From: Patella vulgata
Lineage: Eukaryota > Mollusca > Gastropoda > Patellidae
Length of the DNA stretch: 64,000 nt
Assembly (NCBI RefSeq): GCF_932274485.2
Contig: NC_065883.2
Span: 47,338,539-47,402,538, forward strand
Reading direction: 5' to 3'
Part shown: positions 9,727 to 20,455 of the stretch, piece after piece
Layout of the letters: every line of letters begins with the position of its first letter
Numbering within the stretch: the first letter of the stretch is position 1
The notes under the pieces: model-generated
What the model saw: the letters and a program-made list of their open reading frames with translations, nothing else
What the model was told of the DNA's origin: nothing
Databases searched by the model: none
Position numbers and translations under genes: made by a program

Positions 9727-11830
9727 TTCCCCCGCCTTTCGAAGAAAGCAGGGGACTTAAAATGGGTTCGTCCGTCCGTCGCACTTTTTGGGACACAATA
9801 ACTCTCTTTCTAAATGAGCTAAATGTTCACACTTGGCGTAGGTGTTTATTAGTTCAATGCCTTGATGGAATTCGAAGACGAGAATTTCTTCTTAGGGTAA
9901 GCAGAGATAAGCAATTTGATTGGTTGATGCTTTGGGACAAGATGACTTTAGTTCTAATTAAGTGGGAGTGATGAAACTTGGTGTATAGTTTCATTACATC
10001 AATACCTTGACTAAGTTCGGTCATGAGCATTTTCTGCTCAGGGTAAGCAGAGCGATAAGCAATTTGATTGGCCGAGACTTTGGAACACAAGCACTCTCCT
10101 TCTAATTGAGCTAGAATGTTCAAACTTGGTGTAAGTGTTTATTAGGATAATGCCTTGATGGAGTTCGAAGATGAGAATTTTCTGCTTAGGGAAAGCAGAG
10201 ATAGCAATCTGATTGGTTGATGCTTTGGGACACGATAACTTTAGTTCTAATTGAGAGTGATGTATAGTTTCATTACATCAATACCTTGACTAAGTTCGAT
10301 AATGAGCATTTTCTGCTCAGGGTAGCAGAGCGATAAGCAATTTGATTGGCCCTGACTTTGGAACACAAGAACCCTCCTTCTAATTGAGCTAGAATGTTCA
10401 AACTTGGTGTAGGTGTTTATTAGGTAAATGCCTTGATGGAGTGTGAAGATAAGCATTTTCTGCTTAGGGTAAGCAAAGATAAGCAATTTGATTGGTTGAT
10501 GCTTTGGGACACGATAACTTTAGTTCCAATTAAGTGAGAGAGATGAAACTTGGTGTATAGTTTCATTACATCAATACCTTGACTAAGTTCGATGATGAGC
10601 ATTTTCTGCTCAGGGTAAGCAGAGCGATAAGCAATTTAATTGGCCGAGACTTTGGAACACAATAACCCTCCTTCTAATTGAGCTAGAATGTTCAAACTTG
10701 GTGTAGGTGTTTATTAGGTCAATGCCTTGATGGAGTGTGAAGATAAGCATTTTCTGCTTAGGGTAAGCAGAAATAAGCAATTTGATTGGTTGATGCTTTG
10801 GGACACGATAACTTTAGTTCCAATTAAGTGAGGGTGATGAAACTTGGTGTATACATGTAGTTTCATTACATCAATATCTTGACTAAGTTCGATGATGAGC
10901 ATTTTCTGCTCAGGGTAAGCAGAACGATAAGCAATTTGATTGCACACAATTATAGTCACTAAATAAACGATCATGTTGTACTTAATAAGCTATGACCATT
11001 AATCATGTATAAATAATAGACTTAAAACTGGTTCCAAGAGTCGTCTATAACATCCAGACACTTTTGAGTAAAAGATAGGTTACGTGCCCTTGTTTTGAAA
11101 TTAGTCTCGCTTAACCAGTCTATCGACCATTCTACGTCTGATTGACAGGTCGGAATAATCAAGACTACTTTTTTTACGAAACATAACAGAAAGCTAGAAC
11201 AAGAAATTGAATTTAGAAATAAGCACGTTAGGTAGCTCAACAATCGTTTTAAGAAGCTTGTAAAAGTAAAATGAAACTACTGCTAGTATCATTTTCCTGT
11301 CTAACCCGAGTGATTCAGAGATATTATTTGTACTAAACCAAAAGATGCCGATTTTAACGGTACAGTTAATGATAAAGTGATTTAAAAAATGAAACGAACG
11401 TAATTTCTAAATCTGCTGTAATAACCAAGAAGCTTAATTTTACTGCTATTCAAAATCGTCAACAATAAATTTTTTACGGCTGTAATAGTTGATAGATTTG
11501 TAGAGAATTGCACGTGCCATGGCTATTTATAGTATCATACTGCCAGAAAGTTGGTCTCGGCACGGCGAATGTGCACGCTTCAGTGGTAGTCTCGAACTAT
11601 CAGCGGTGGACTGTATTTCTGTGATTACATGGGTCACCCTAGCTTTGGGACAAGATAACTTTGATTCTATCTGATAGAGAGTGATGAAACTTAGTGTATA
11701 GTTGATAATCAGTTTGATTGCTTGATACTTTGGAAAAAAATAGATGTGCGATTAATTAATATGTGTCATCTATTTATTTGGGGATTTCGGCGGGGGACAT
11801 CAGTCTCACTGTTGGCTTGTTTTTTCTTAT
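9727..11830 (-). mobile_element. Pearl/HINE-like element with dimeric ~146-bp array (copy 1)
   Basis: The element opens with a hairpin (9729-9755; CCCGCCTTTC GAA GAAAGCAGGG), then GTCCGTCCGTC and TTTTTGGGACACAATAACTC. From about 9790 to 10945 it has roughly eight monomers of ~146 bp, each ending in GCAGAGATAAGCAATTTGAT. Two monomer types alternate (TTGATGCTTTGGGACACG and CCGAGACTTTGGAACACA), giving a ~293-bp dimer. A single-copy stretch and a last diverged monomer (11640-11730) follow, then GGCGGGGGACATCAG, which echoes the hairpin arm. Architecture resembles pearl/HINE elements of bivalves, a known Helentron-related group; assignment is by structure only. Confidence 0.65.
10948..11640. other. 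Single-copy interior of the array element
   Basis: Between the array and the last diverged monomer lies ~690 bp without repeats or supported coding sequence. It includes AT-rich stretches and an open frame of 73 codons on the minus strand (11022-11243) with no recognisable features. An essentially identical copy sits at 13383-14075. Confidence 0.5.
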
Positions 11831-11870
11831 ACATGAATAAGGAATAGGTTCTTTATTTCTTTCTTTTTTT

Positions 11871-14306
11871 AAAAACATTTAAACACTAACTCAAGTTTTA
11901 CCCGTTTGTTTTACCGCTATTCAGTCACTGTAATCAACACTCACCTCTAACATTAACATGGCCATCATAACATCCCACAATTCCCTATGCACGTTCTTTT
12001 TGTGCTGAATATTTAAATTTAAAAAAAAAAAAAAATTGCAGGTGGTGGGGGGTGGGGGTGGATGTCCAAATGGTTAGCGCATGCGTGTTGTATCATAAGG
12101 TATGTCATTGTTTGTTTGTGGTGTAGGACAGTGTCTAGTCCTTCAAATAGGACAAAAAATCAAGATCTTGTGCTCATGTTGCATGTGCATGTAAAAGAAA
12201 CCTTGAAAGCTGGAATTCGAAATGCGACACAATAACTCTCTTTCTAAATGAGCTAAATGTTCACACTTGGCGTAGGTGTTTATTAGTTCAATGCCTTGAT
12301 GGAATTCGAAGACGAGAATTTCTTCTTAGGGTAAGCAGAGATAAGCAATTTGATTGGTTGATGCTTTGGGACAAGATGACTTTAGTTCTAATTAAGTGGG
12401 AGTGATGAAACTTGGTGTATAGTTTCATTACATCAATACCTTGACTAAGTTCGGTCATGAGCATTTTCTGCTCAGGGTAAGCAGAGCGATAAGCAATTTG
12501 ATTGGCCGAGACTTTGGAACACAAGCACTCTCCTTCTAATTGAGCTAGAATGTTCAAACTTGGTGTAAGTGTTTATTAGGATAATGCCTTGATGGAGTTC
12601 GAAGATGAGAATTTTCTGCTTAGGGAAAGCAGAGATAGCAATCTGATTGGTTGATGCTTTGGGACACGATAACTTTAGTTCTAATTGAGAGTGATGTATA
12701 GTTTCATTACATCAATACCTTGACTAAGTTCGATAATGAGCATTTTCTGCTCAGGGTAAGCAGAGCGATAAGCAATTTGATTGGCCCTGACTTTGGAACA
12801 CAAGAACCCTCCTTCTAATTGAGCTAGAATGTTCAAACTTGGTGTAGGTGTTTATTAGGTAAATGCCTTGATGGAGTGTGAAGATAAGCATTTTCTGCTT
12901 AGGGTAAGCAAAGATAAGCAATTTGATTGGTTGATGCTTTGGGACACGATAACTTTAGTTCCAATTAAGTGAGAGTGATGAAACTTGGTGTATAGTTTCA
13001 TTACATCAATACCTTGACTAAGTTCGATGATGAGCATTTTCTGCTCAGGGTAAGCAGAGCGATAAGCAATTTAATTGGCCGAGACTTTGGAACACAATAA
13101 CCCTCCTTCTAATTGAGCTAGAATGTTCAAACTTGGTGTAGGTGTTTATTAGGTCAATGCCTTGATGGAGTGTGAAGATAAGCATTTTCTGCTTAGGGTA
13201 AGCAGAAATAAGCAATTTGATTGGTTGATGCTTTGGGACACGATAACTTTAGTTCCAATTAAGTGAGGGTGATGAAACTTGGTGTATACATGTAGTTTCA
13301 TTACATCAATATCTTGACTAAGTTCGATGATGAGCATTTTCTGCTCAGGGTAAGCAGAACGATAAGCAATTTGATTGCACACAATTATAGTCACTAAATA
13401 AACGATCATGTTGTACTTAATAAGCTATGACCATTAATCATGTATAAATAATAGACTTAAAACTGGTTCCAAGAGTCGTCTATAACATCCAGACACTTTT
13501 GAGTAAAAGATAGGTTACGTGCCCTTGTTTTGAAATTAGTCTCGCTTAACCAGTCTATCGACCATTCTACGTCTGATTGACAGGTCGGAATAATCAAGAC
13601 TACTTTTTTTACGAAACATAACAGAAAGCTAGAACAAGAAATTGAATTTAGAAATAAGCACGTTAGGTAGCTCAACAATCGTTTTAAGAAGCTTGTAAAA
13701 GTAAAATGAAACTACTGCTAGTATCATTTTCCTGTCTAACCCGAGTGATTCAGAGATATTATTTGTACTAAACCAAAAGATGCCGATTTTAACGGTACAG
13801 TTAATGATAAAGTGATTTAAAAAATGAAACGAACGTAATTTCTAAATCTGCTGTAATAACCAAGAAGCTTAATTTTACTGCTATTCAAAATCGTCAACAA
13901 TAAATTTTTTACGGCTGTAATAGTTGATAGATTTGTAGAGAATTGCACGTGCCATGGCTATTTATAGTATCATACTGCCAGAAAGTTGGTCTCGGCACGG
14001 CGAATGTGCACGCTTCAGTGGTAGTCTCGAACTATCAGCGGTGGACTGTATTTCTGTGATTACATGGGTCACCCTAGCTTTGGGACAAGATAACTTTGAT
14101 TCTATCTGATAGAGAGTGATGAAACTTAGTGTATAGTTGATAATCAGTTTGATTGCTTGATACTTTGGAAAAAAATAGATGTGCGATTAATTAATATGTG
14201 TCATCTATTTATTTGGGGATTTCGGCGGGGGACATCAGTCTCACTGTTGGCTTGTTTTTTCTTATACATGAATAAGGAATAGGTTCTTTATTTCTTTCTT
14301 TTTTTA
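11871..14306 (+). repeat. Rearranged segmental duplication (6284-6639 joined to 9792-11871)
   Basis: This block is a near-identical copy of two separate upstream pieces: 11871-12227 repeats 6284-6639 (LINE 3' end, right target duplication, SINE), and 12226-14306 repeats 9792-11871 (array element). The intervening 6640-9791 is missing. Both joints share short microhomologies: GA at 12226-12227 and TTA near 11869-11871. Only a handful of differences are visible, such as one base in the A-run length and GAGAGAGATG against GAGAGTGATG. A recent template-switching event or an assembly error between haplotypes would both fit. Confidence 0.85.
12226..14306 (-). mobile_element. Pearl/HINE-like element, second copy lacking its hairpin end
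   Basis: Same dimeric array and single-copy interior as 9792-11871, but the 5' hairpin (9729-9755) was not included in the duplicated piece. The array therefore starts abruptly after the SINE fragment. Confidence 0.7.
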
Positions 14307-14908
14307 TTATTTTATTTTTACCTTTCTTTGATAGGCTAGTTCTTTTTCTTTGATAGTTCCTTTTGGCTATTTTGTTTTGTTTTTTGTTTTTTTACATTTG
14401 GTCCTATTTCTTTTGGGGCTTACTTTTGTTCCTAGGATTTCTCTGTTTAATTCATATAGTTTTTCCTAATTTTCTTAATTTTGATTTCTAGTTTTGTTTT
14501 GTCTGGTATCTTTAGTTGCCCATTCATTTTGTTTTTCTGCTTTGTATTATTAGCTTCATATTTTTAGTTTAATTTAATTTAGAACATAACCTCATTTTTC
14601 TTCCAATCAGATACCTTTAAAATGACCATGTGACACTGTTCTATTTCATGAAGAATGAAGTTATCTTAAGTACTTGCCATTGGCTGTAGAAAACCCCACC
14701 CACAGCTCAGGTCATGGTATGTGATCGCTAATTGGGATTAACACAGTAAGCTAACTACACGGTCTGCTGATTTAGGGTGAGCTAAATAAAGGATAAAGAC
14801 AACAACATTTAATATAATTTAATTGTGGTTATATCTTAATATTTACAATATAATTTACATGCATTATATTTCAACCGTTACAGTTTTATCTTTTTTTCGC
14901 AAAACTAC
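14307..14908. other. T-rich flank of the Crypton-like gene
   Basis: A T-rich run (14281-14560) is followed by more balanced sequence with no recognised gene or repeat. Because this side is downstream of the minus-strand recombinase gene, part of it may belong to that element, but no terminal repeat was found. Confidence 0.45.
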
Positions 14909-14914
14909 TTTATT
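14909..14914 (-). terminator. Candidate polyadenylation signal of the Crypton-like gene
   Basis: AATAAA on the minus strand, about 35 bp past the stop codon of the recombinase gene. Position and sequence are typical for a eukaryotic polyadenylation signal. Confidence 0.5.
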
Positions 14915-14948
14915 TACACAATCTGGAATTATTATTTCGAGAGTGTTA

Positions 14949-16310
14949 TTAGCACTTGGAAGGCACATCTTGGTTTACGCAAGTTTTCAACTTCTTAATT
15001 TCCTGAATTTCGTCATTATCTTCTTGTGTACCGGTAGTTTTAATGTCATTTATTTCAGGCGGCCCCAAAGACTTGCTAACACTATCTTTAATAGAAAATA
15101 ACTCTCTTTGGTATTTCTGGACAGCGTTGCTTCTATGGGCACTCCTTGACGTCACAGCCTTATCCGAAAAACCATCATTGTACAAAGTTGTGCAACAAGT
15201 TACCCGACCAGAGTGGTTTGATATTGTTCGACCCTCAATACTAAGTCCAGCTTGTTGATAAAATTTTTTAAACATTTGAGAAAGTTTATTAAAAGTTATA
15301 TTGGCAGCACTAAACCTGGGATGTTGACTTTCATCAGTTACGGTTGTGGTCAGTGGTTTTTTATATAGAAATCCTTTACGGGGAATAAGCGATAGATAAT
15401 AATCATACATTTTCACCAAACAACGCTCATTATCTGGCTGTTCATAGTGTTCAATTGGTGTAATTGTCACATTTTTTCGTTTTAATCCACCTTGCGAGTT
15501 TTTTTGTATCCTAGGAGTGAATCTTATAAATTTTCTCTTGTTTTTTTGATCAGTCAAAATTTCAAATTGTTCAGCTTCAACACACTTATGTTGCTCCATA
15601 CCTCTAAATGCAAAGGCTTTTCCATTATAGAAAAATATCGCGTTACTCAGTCCTTCTGCTGTGTTCATAGAAAAAACACTCTTATCCCACATTACTTTTT
15701 CCTCTTCTGGAAGCACTGGTTCACATGATTTTACTTTTGTTCCAAATCCAAGAGATGTCAGTCGTTTCATTTCGGAATCCAATATTTTGCGGAATGTACT
15801 AAATTTCTCATCATCATCTCTCAAAATATGCACATTATTTCTGTTACAATCATTTTTGATATACCTTTGTAATCCCGAAACAATTTGAACAAGAGTGTTT
15901 GGTGGATAATTTGTCGCATCTTTACGCCTTATCTCAACAATAAATCTTTGCAGCCAAAATTGTAATTCTTCATCATTTAATGTATTAATGTCCGTAGGAA
16001 TTAATTTTCCTTTCTCAAAATATGTCTCTGGCTTAGAGTTCCTATTATCAACCCAGTCCTTCCATAAATTTAACGCCCATTTGTTGTTGTTTCTGGTCTT
16101 GATTGGAACTGAACATTTTTGTATATTTTCTAAATCTGCCTGCTTCACAGGACTAGAAAAACGTCCTTTATTATCACCAGTCACACATGGCATATCCACT
16201 AGTTGTTGCGTTGGAATATCCATCACTTGCGATAGGCTAATTAGTTCATCATCTGATGGAAACGATGCCCAGTCGACAGCAAAATCTGGCACATCCATAT
16301 TGAAGTACAT
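14949..16310 (-). CDS. Crypton-like tyrosine recombinase (DUF3504 type)
   Basis: This intronless 453-residue frame resembles the DUF3504 domain of Crypton DNA transposons and of host proteins derived from them (KIAA1958, QRICH1, ZMYM2-4). Residues ~70-185 match the N-terminal SAM-like part (KWALNLWKDWV; LQRFIVEIRRKD; PPNTLVQIVSGLQRYI). The C-terminal catalytic part keeps all five expected residues: Arg236 (AFRGMEQ), His366 and Arg369 (HSGR), His392 (SAHRS) and the nucleophile Tyr400 (VQKYQR). In Cryptons this enzyme cuts and rejoins DNA through a Tyr-DNA bond. The acidic N-terminus and the tail after ~410 are not conserved domains. Met5 (ATG at 16298-16296) has a better start context (A at -3, G at +4) than Met1. 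No element ends were found, so an active or recent Crypton and a domesticated gene both remain possible. Confidence 0.82.
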   Translation of the reverse strand: MYFNMDVPDFAVDWASFPSDDELISLSQVMDIPTQQLVDMPCVTGDNKGRFSSPVKQADLENIQKCSVPIKTRNNNKWALNLWKDWVDNRNSKPETYFEKGKLIPTDINTLNDEELQFWLQRFIVEIRRKDATNYPPNTLVQIVSGLQRYIKNDCNRNNVHILRDDDEKFSTFRKILDSEMKRLTSLGFGTKVKSCEPVLPEEEKVMWDKSVFSMNTAEGLSNAIFFYNGKAFAFRGMEQHKCVEAEQFEILTDQKNKRKFIRFTPRIQKNSQGGLKRKNVTITPIEHYEQPDNERCLVKMYDYYLSLIPRKGFLYKKPLTTTVTDESQHPRFSAANITFNKLSQMFKKFYQQAGLSIEGRTISNHSGRVTCCTTLYNDGFSDKAVTSRSAHRSNAVQKYQRELFSIKDSVSKSLGPPEINDIKTTGTQEDNDEIQEIKKLKTCVNQDVPSKC

Positions 16311-17066
16311 TTACTATAGTGACTATAAAATTACTACTGAATGAATGAAGGAACATAATAAGATTAAAGTTGTACTCATTAACGATCAAAAGTTACTTGT
16401 AATCACTTGTAATCACCTTTAATCTCTTAATCTCATGACTTATACAGGTGACATTGAATGACTCCACCCAATTGTCAATCACTCTATGACCACACCTACA
16501 AATTATTCAACTTTAACAAATTTCATATTTCAATTAGTTTTCCCCAAATATTTTATGAAATATAAATAATACAAATATCATACTATATTTTGTATAAGTT
16601 TTGAAAGTAGAGATCATGTAGCCCTTTCTAAACCATGAAGAATTTTCTATATGGGTTCTAACTCTTACTTATTAGGGTTTTATTTTCCTCTATTTTGTTT
16701 GGTTTTAAAACTTATTTCTCAAATACTTCATTACTAGGTATTTTCTCGCTATAAGGGTTTCAGTTATATTTCTCAGTCTAAGCATTTCTATTCACTTGTT
16801 GTTTTAACAGCCAAATTACCCTTTCTGAACAGATTAAGTCTCTCATCAAAGACGCCGTTCACTAAGAATTAATCAGTGTCCAAGCCAATCAATTGATTGA
16901 ATTGCTCACTAATACCATAAAACAACTAGCAAGCTTGGTGTTTATAGAAATCTGAACCCTTACAAGCAATTAGAACTCATAGCTAATCAGCACTAAACAC
17001 ACTGATTGACTAGCGGTTCATTGTGGGAAAGGATAACAACAGTACAATCAGAAAACCTTAAAAAAA
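16311..17066. other. Spacer between the Crypton-like gene and the I-clade LINE
   Basis: AT-rich sequence without a supported gene. It contains a short tandem CTTGTAATCA pair near 16394 and may hold the upstream end of the Crypton-like element and the 5' UTR of the LINE that follows. Confidence 0.45.
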
Positions 17067-17873
17067 ATGTTCAATCATTCCTTTGTTTTAGATCTTTCGA
17101 TAGCAATAAGAACAATGGCGACAGAGGCTACTTCTCCCATGTCAATGGCAGAAGCCTTAAATAGCAGCCCAGCGCCAAAGTTTTTTACTGCACCAAAAAG
17201 GAAGGATGAACAGAACCACGTCGTGCAAGAGAGGCCAATGGAAGGCAAGTCTTTTCATGGGTCCAAACTGACGGCAGTGGGAAAGGAACTACGGACCAAG
17301 TGGGGTATCAGGATAACGGTGACTGGACATATCAGACTTGCCCTAAAAAGTAAGTTAGACATGGACAAAGCACTGGCCCAGGACAGCCTACTCAGTATGA
17401 CCGTGACGATATCCGAACCGACCACCTTGTTAACAGACAAGGTGGTTGTTCATGGGATACCGGCCGATTATACCGGGGAGGAAATAATGGACGACCTGAA
17501 AGATGGGGAGTATGACGTCACTGAGATATACAGGTTTAGAGTGGCCGAGGGGAAGGATCAGGGAAGCGTTGCTCTGACCTTCAAGAAAGGTACAGCACCC
17601 GAGGTCATAAACATAGTTTATCTCAGAAGACGGACTCATCCCCCGATATCCCTATATACAGAGGGTGCGACAGTGCGCTAACTGTCAAACTACAAGGGCA
17701 ACCACGCAGCTAACTCCCCTCAATGCCCAAGAATTGAAGCGACAAAAGCAGCTCTACGTCTTCAAAGTAAAGAAAAACTTACCTTTAGGGAGGCAACCCA
17801 ACAAGTAAAGAACAAGGAGAGGGAAGCAAAAGTAGTCAGAGAACCGGTGGTGGAACCAAAACAAGCTCCAGCA

Positions 17874-17885
17874 CCGACTCTCTCG
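17874..17885 (+). repeat. Left target-site duplication of the inserted SINE (12 bp)
   Basis: CCGACTCTCTCG, repeated exactly at 18164-18175 on the other side of the SINE. The neighbouring bases differ, which sets the length at 12 bp. Confidence 0.85.
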
Positions 17886-18163
17886 GGGTGGGGGTGGGGG
17901 TGGCCGAATGGTTAGCACGTGCGTGCTGTATCATAAGACCTGTCATTGAGTCAACTGGCGTGGTTTCGAATCCCCGTTTGTACGTGTCAAGGAGTTGGGT
18001 CGCCTGTCCAACATCGCGGGTTTTCTCCGGGTCCCCCGGTTTCCTCCAACTGCTAAAGACCCCTACGCGCAAGCGAATTATTGAAATAAAATTGAAAACC
18101 ATATGTTAGTCCCGAAATGACCTAGTTTGTGTCGAGTGGACGTTAAACCCCATTTCTCTCTCT
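17886..18163 (+). mobile_element. Complete family-1 SINE, tRNA-derived
   Basis: This 278-bp SINE has a G-rich start, a tRNA-like head with an A-box-like stretch (GGCCGAATGGTTAGC) and a B-box-like GGTTTCGAATCCCC, a unique body (GGGTCCCCCGGTTTCCTCC) and a tail GACGTTAAACCCCATTTCTC followed by a short TC run. A 12-bp target duplication flanks it. It sits inside the LINE ORF1. As in other SINEs, the head should act as an RNA polymerase III promoter. Partial copies are at 573-615/6491, 12032, 19276 and, inverted, 43310. Confidence 0.88.
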
Positions 18164-18175
18164 CCGACTCTCTCG
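18164..18175 (+). repeat. Right target-site duplication of the inserted SINE (12 bp)
   Basis: CCGACTCTCTCG, identical to 17874-17885; the LINE sequence continues directly after it. Confidence 0.85.
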
Positions 18176-18613
18176 ACGTCAGATGCAAACAGAAGGCCCA
18201 TGAAGCATGTTTCACCCCAAAATTCATATCGGAAAACAGCTTCATGGACTTAATGCAAGACCTAATACAGATAGCGATATCCAAAGAAGACCCTAAAACT
18301 AAACTGACCAATATATTCAACAGATTAGGGAACTACTTTGTCAACGCGGAAGAACTGGGAAACTTCATTACAACATCTAAGACATCAAAGAGGTCAAGGG
18401 ATGACGGAGAGGAGGAGAACTTGGTCCTCAAGTTTCTCGTGCTATCCGGAGGAGGATCACTCGTGTACGCCATTTTAGCGCTGTAGATATTCTCAGCAGC
18501 ACACCCGTATTGGCTCCGGAGGCAAGCACGATTGTGGCACCACCTGTGGAGAGTGAGACACCTGTGGATCAATAGATCCGAAACATCTACGCGCATCTCT
18601 CCAGACAGTCGTC

Positions 18614-18930
18614 ATGGCGGGCCAGGTAAAAGTTTTACAACTTAACGTTAACAGACTGGAGCCCAGATGTGCTGAGCTGAGAAAATACATCACCCGCAAC
18701 CCCAAAGATGTAATATGCCTCCACGAAACCAAGCTACTACCAACCAAGAACGAAATACACTTGTCAGAGAAGGGACAGACCGGACAGCACGACACGTGGC
18801 GGCGGTCTTGCCATCTACGTCAGTGATAACTTAAATTATATTTCTGTTTCGCTGGACGTAGTGGGCCCTCTAGAAGCAATGGGCATAGCCATCACATTAA
18901 GCAATAATACGAAATGGACAATAGAGACTT
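18614..18930 (+). pseudogene. I-clade LINE ORF2, endonuclease start only
   Basis: The first residues read VKVLQLNVNRL, then AELRKYITRNPKDVICLHETKLL, the usual start of an APE endonuclease with its conserved Asn and Glu. The frame opens at 18614 (GTCATGGCGG, good start context) and is lost after about 18826. The remaining endonuclease domain (GDFN, SRxD and SDH motifs) is not present; unrelated DNA follows from about 18931. Confidence 0.75.
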
Positions 18931-19275
18931 TTGGCAAGCGTAGATTTCTGGTCCGTATCACGTATCCGTATCGATTATGCTTGTGTTTTTCTCATACGTG
19001 ATACGACACACGGATATGGCAGCACATATCGAACAGCTTTCATACGAAAAAGGTCCGTATAACATCGTCATCTTTTTACCGCCTTGTTTGCTACTTTTAG
19101 ACGCTGAAATGTTGTGGTATAGCGTGTTTATGAATCTATGTGTATCCTAGAACACAAAGGTGAATATTTGATGTGATTTTAACCATGATAAAGACTGGAA
19201 TTTAATCACTATATTTGATGAGCTTTTATGGGAATTTTCATATTTTTCCAGTCTGTCTGTCTGCATGCTGGTTGA
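18931..19275. other. Unidentified insertion within the I-clade LINE
   Basis: This stretch does not fit LINE coding sequence. It contains an imperfect inverted repeat (CCGTATCACGTAT near 18955 and ATACGTGATACGA near 18993), which could mark a small foldback or MITE-like element. No gene is visible. Confidence 0.4.
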
Positions 19276-19415
19276 TCTACGGGGGGCTGAGTGGTTAGGA
19301 CGTGCGCGCTGTACCATAAAGTCTGTCATTGATTCAACTGGCGTGGTTTTGAATCCCCGGTTGTACGTGACAAGGAGTAGGGCCGCCTGTCCAACCTCGT
19401 GGGTTTTCTCCGTCA
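19276..19415 (+). mobile_element. Family-1 SINE fragment (5' half)
   Basis: It matches the first half of the SINE at 17886-18163: the tRNA-like head (GGGGGGCTGAGTGGTTAGGA), the B-box-like GGTTTTGAATCCCC and the block GGGCCGCCTGTCCAACCTCG, then stops at GGGTTTTCTCCG. The 3' half and tail are missing, and reverse transcriptase sequence resumes at about 19416. Confidence 0.75.
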
Positions 19416-20455
19416 TGTCACAGACACTACTCTCGGGGCACCTGTTATGTGCCGTGTTCGTAGATTTAACAAAGGCTTTCGATTTGGTTTGGTTAGACGG
19501 GCTGCTCTTTAAGCTGGGACGTATCGGTATAACGGGCATAATGTTTCGATGAATCAAAAGCTTTCTGGGCAATAGAAGGATACAGGTGAATGTTGGCAGA
19601 TTCCTGAGTGCCCTGCAAACATTAGAACATGGCACGCCTCAGGGATCGGTCATCGGTCCCACTCTCTTCAATATCATGATTAACGACATACAGATATCGT
19701 CCTACCTAGACTGCAGTACTGACTTAGCAAAATTTGCTGACGACAGTACAATCTGGAGGAGAGGGACAAGATACTGTGAACTACAAAAAAATATGCAAAA
19801 GGCCCTAAACAAATTCACGACATGGGCTAACGATTGGGGATTCAAAATCTCAGAGAAGAAAACGGTCGGCATGCCTGTGAGCAGGAATAGTGGGATACGC
19901 AGAATGACCAAACCCAGTTCCTTGGCGTAATCTTTGACCAAAGGCTGACCTGGAAACCGCACATCGACTGAACTGTAGATAGATGCTCCAATAACGGGCA
20001 GCACATGGGGAGCCAATAGAGTTACATTAATGATGGTGTATCGTGCTCTAATACGCTATGTATTAGACTACGGCTCTTTGGCCTTCATGAACTGCGTGCC
20101 AACACTCTTAAGTGAGCTTGACACCATCCAATACAAAGCTCTGTGTATTGCGACTGGCGTAGGGCCTGGGACTAGGAGAGAGGCATTACTACAAGAAGCC
20201 GGGGAGTTGCCCCTATCTCTAAGGAGAAAAGAACTAGCGACAAGGTATTGGGCTAAGATCTCGCAACTGGGCGAAAGATCCCCAACTTTTGTCAGTCTAC
20301 AAAAGACAAGATATGTGAGAGATCCTAGAAAGAAAAGCTTCGGCCAGGGTATCAGGGAAACAATCAAGGAACTGGGACTCGGGGAGCTCGTGATAAATGA
20401 ACACGACCCCCAGCGATCGCCCCTTGGACGCACCCTATACCACCGATCAATCTAG
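19416..20455 (+). pseudogene. I-clade LINE ORF2, reverse transcriptase remnant
   Basis: Recognisable motifs in order are AVFVDLTKAFDLVW (motif A with its catalytic Asp), GTPQGSVIGPTLFNIMIND and AKFADDSTIW (active-site Asp pair), followed by the thumb-like region LIRYVLDYGSLAF and GELPLSLRRKELATRYW. The early motifs (before the DLTKAFD motif) are missing. A stop lies at about 19550 between motif A and the next motif, and the frame breaks again between 19930 and 20030. The copy is inactive. Confidence 0.82.

Larger units (their letters stand above)
17067..18486 (+). pseudogene. I-clade LINE ORF1 remnant, split by a SINE
   Basis: The open part (17067-17681) encodes 204 residues; an ATG at 17115 (AACAATGGCG) has a stronger start context than the first one. 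The protein has no known catalytic role; such ORF1 products bind the element RNA. The frame stops at 17679 just before a knuckle-like stretch, readable in another frame as CQ...GNHAANSPQCPR, so a frameshift has separated the zinc-knuckle part. A SINE (17886-18163) then interrupts the Lys/Glu-rich region. Beyond it, 18176-18486 continues with a C-terminal stretch (LMQDLIQIAISKEDPKTKL) that is open again. Confidence 0.7.

Noticed and set aside
9678-9971. 97-codon open frame across the array-element hairpin
   Set aside because: It spans the element boundary and an array monomer; homologous elements do not keep the frame.
15043-16344. Plus-strand open frames opposite the Crypton-like gene
   Set aside because: They are antisense shadows of the recombinase frame, with no features of their own.
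17886-17970. A tRNA gene at the SINE head
   Set aside because: Only the A and B boxes are tRNA-like; the cloverleaf is not complete and the sequence continues into a SINE body with a target duplication.
18931-19275. Endonuclease middle part of the I-clade LINE
   Set aside because: No GDFN, SRxD or SDH motif can be read in any frame; treated as unrelated inserted DNA.
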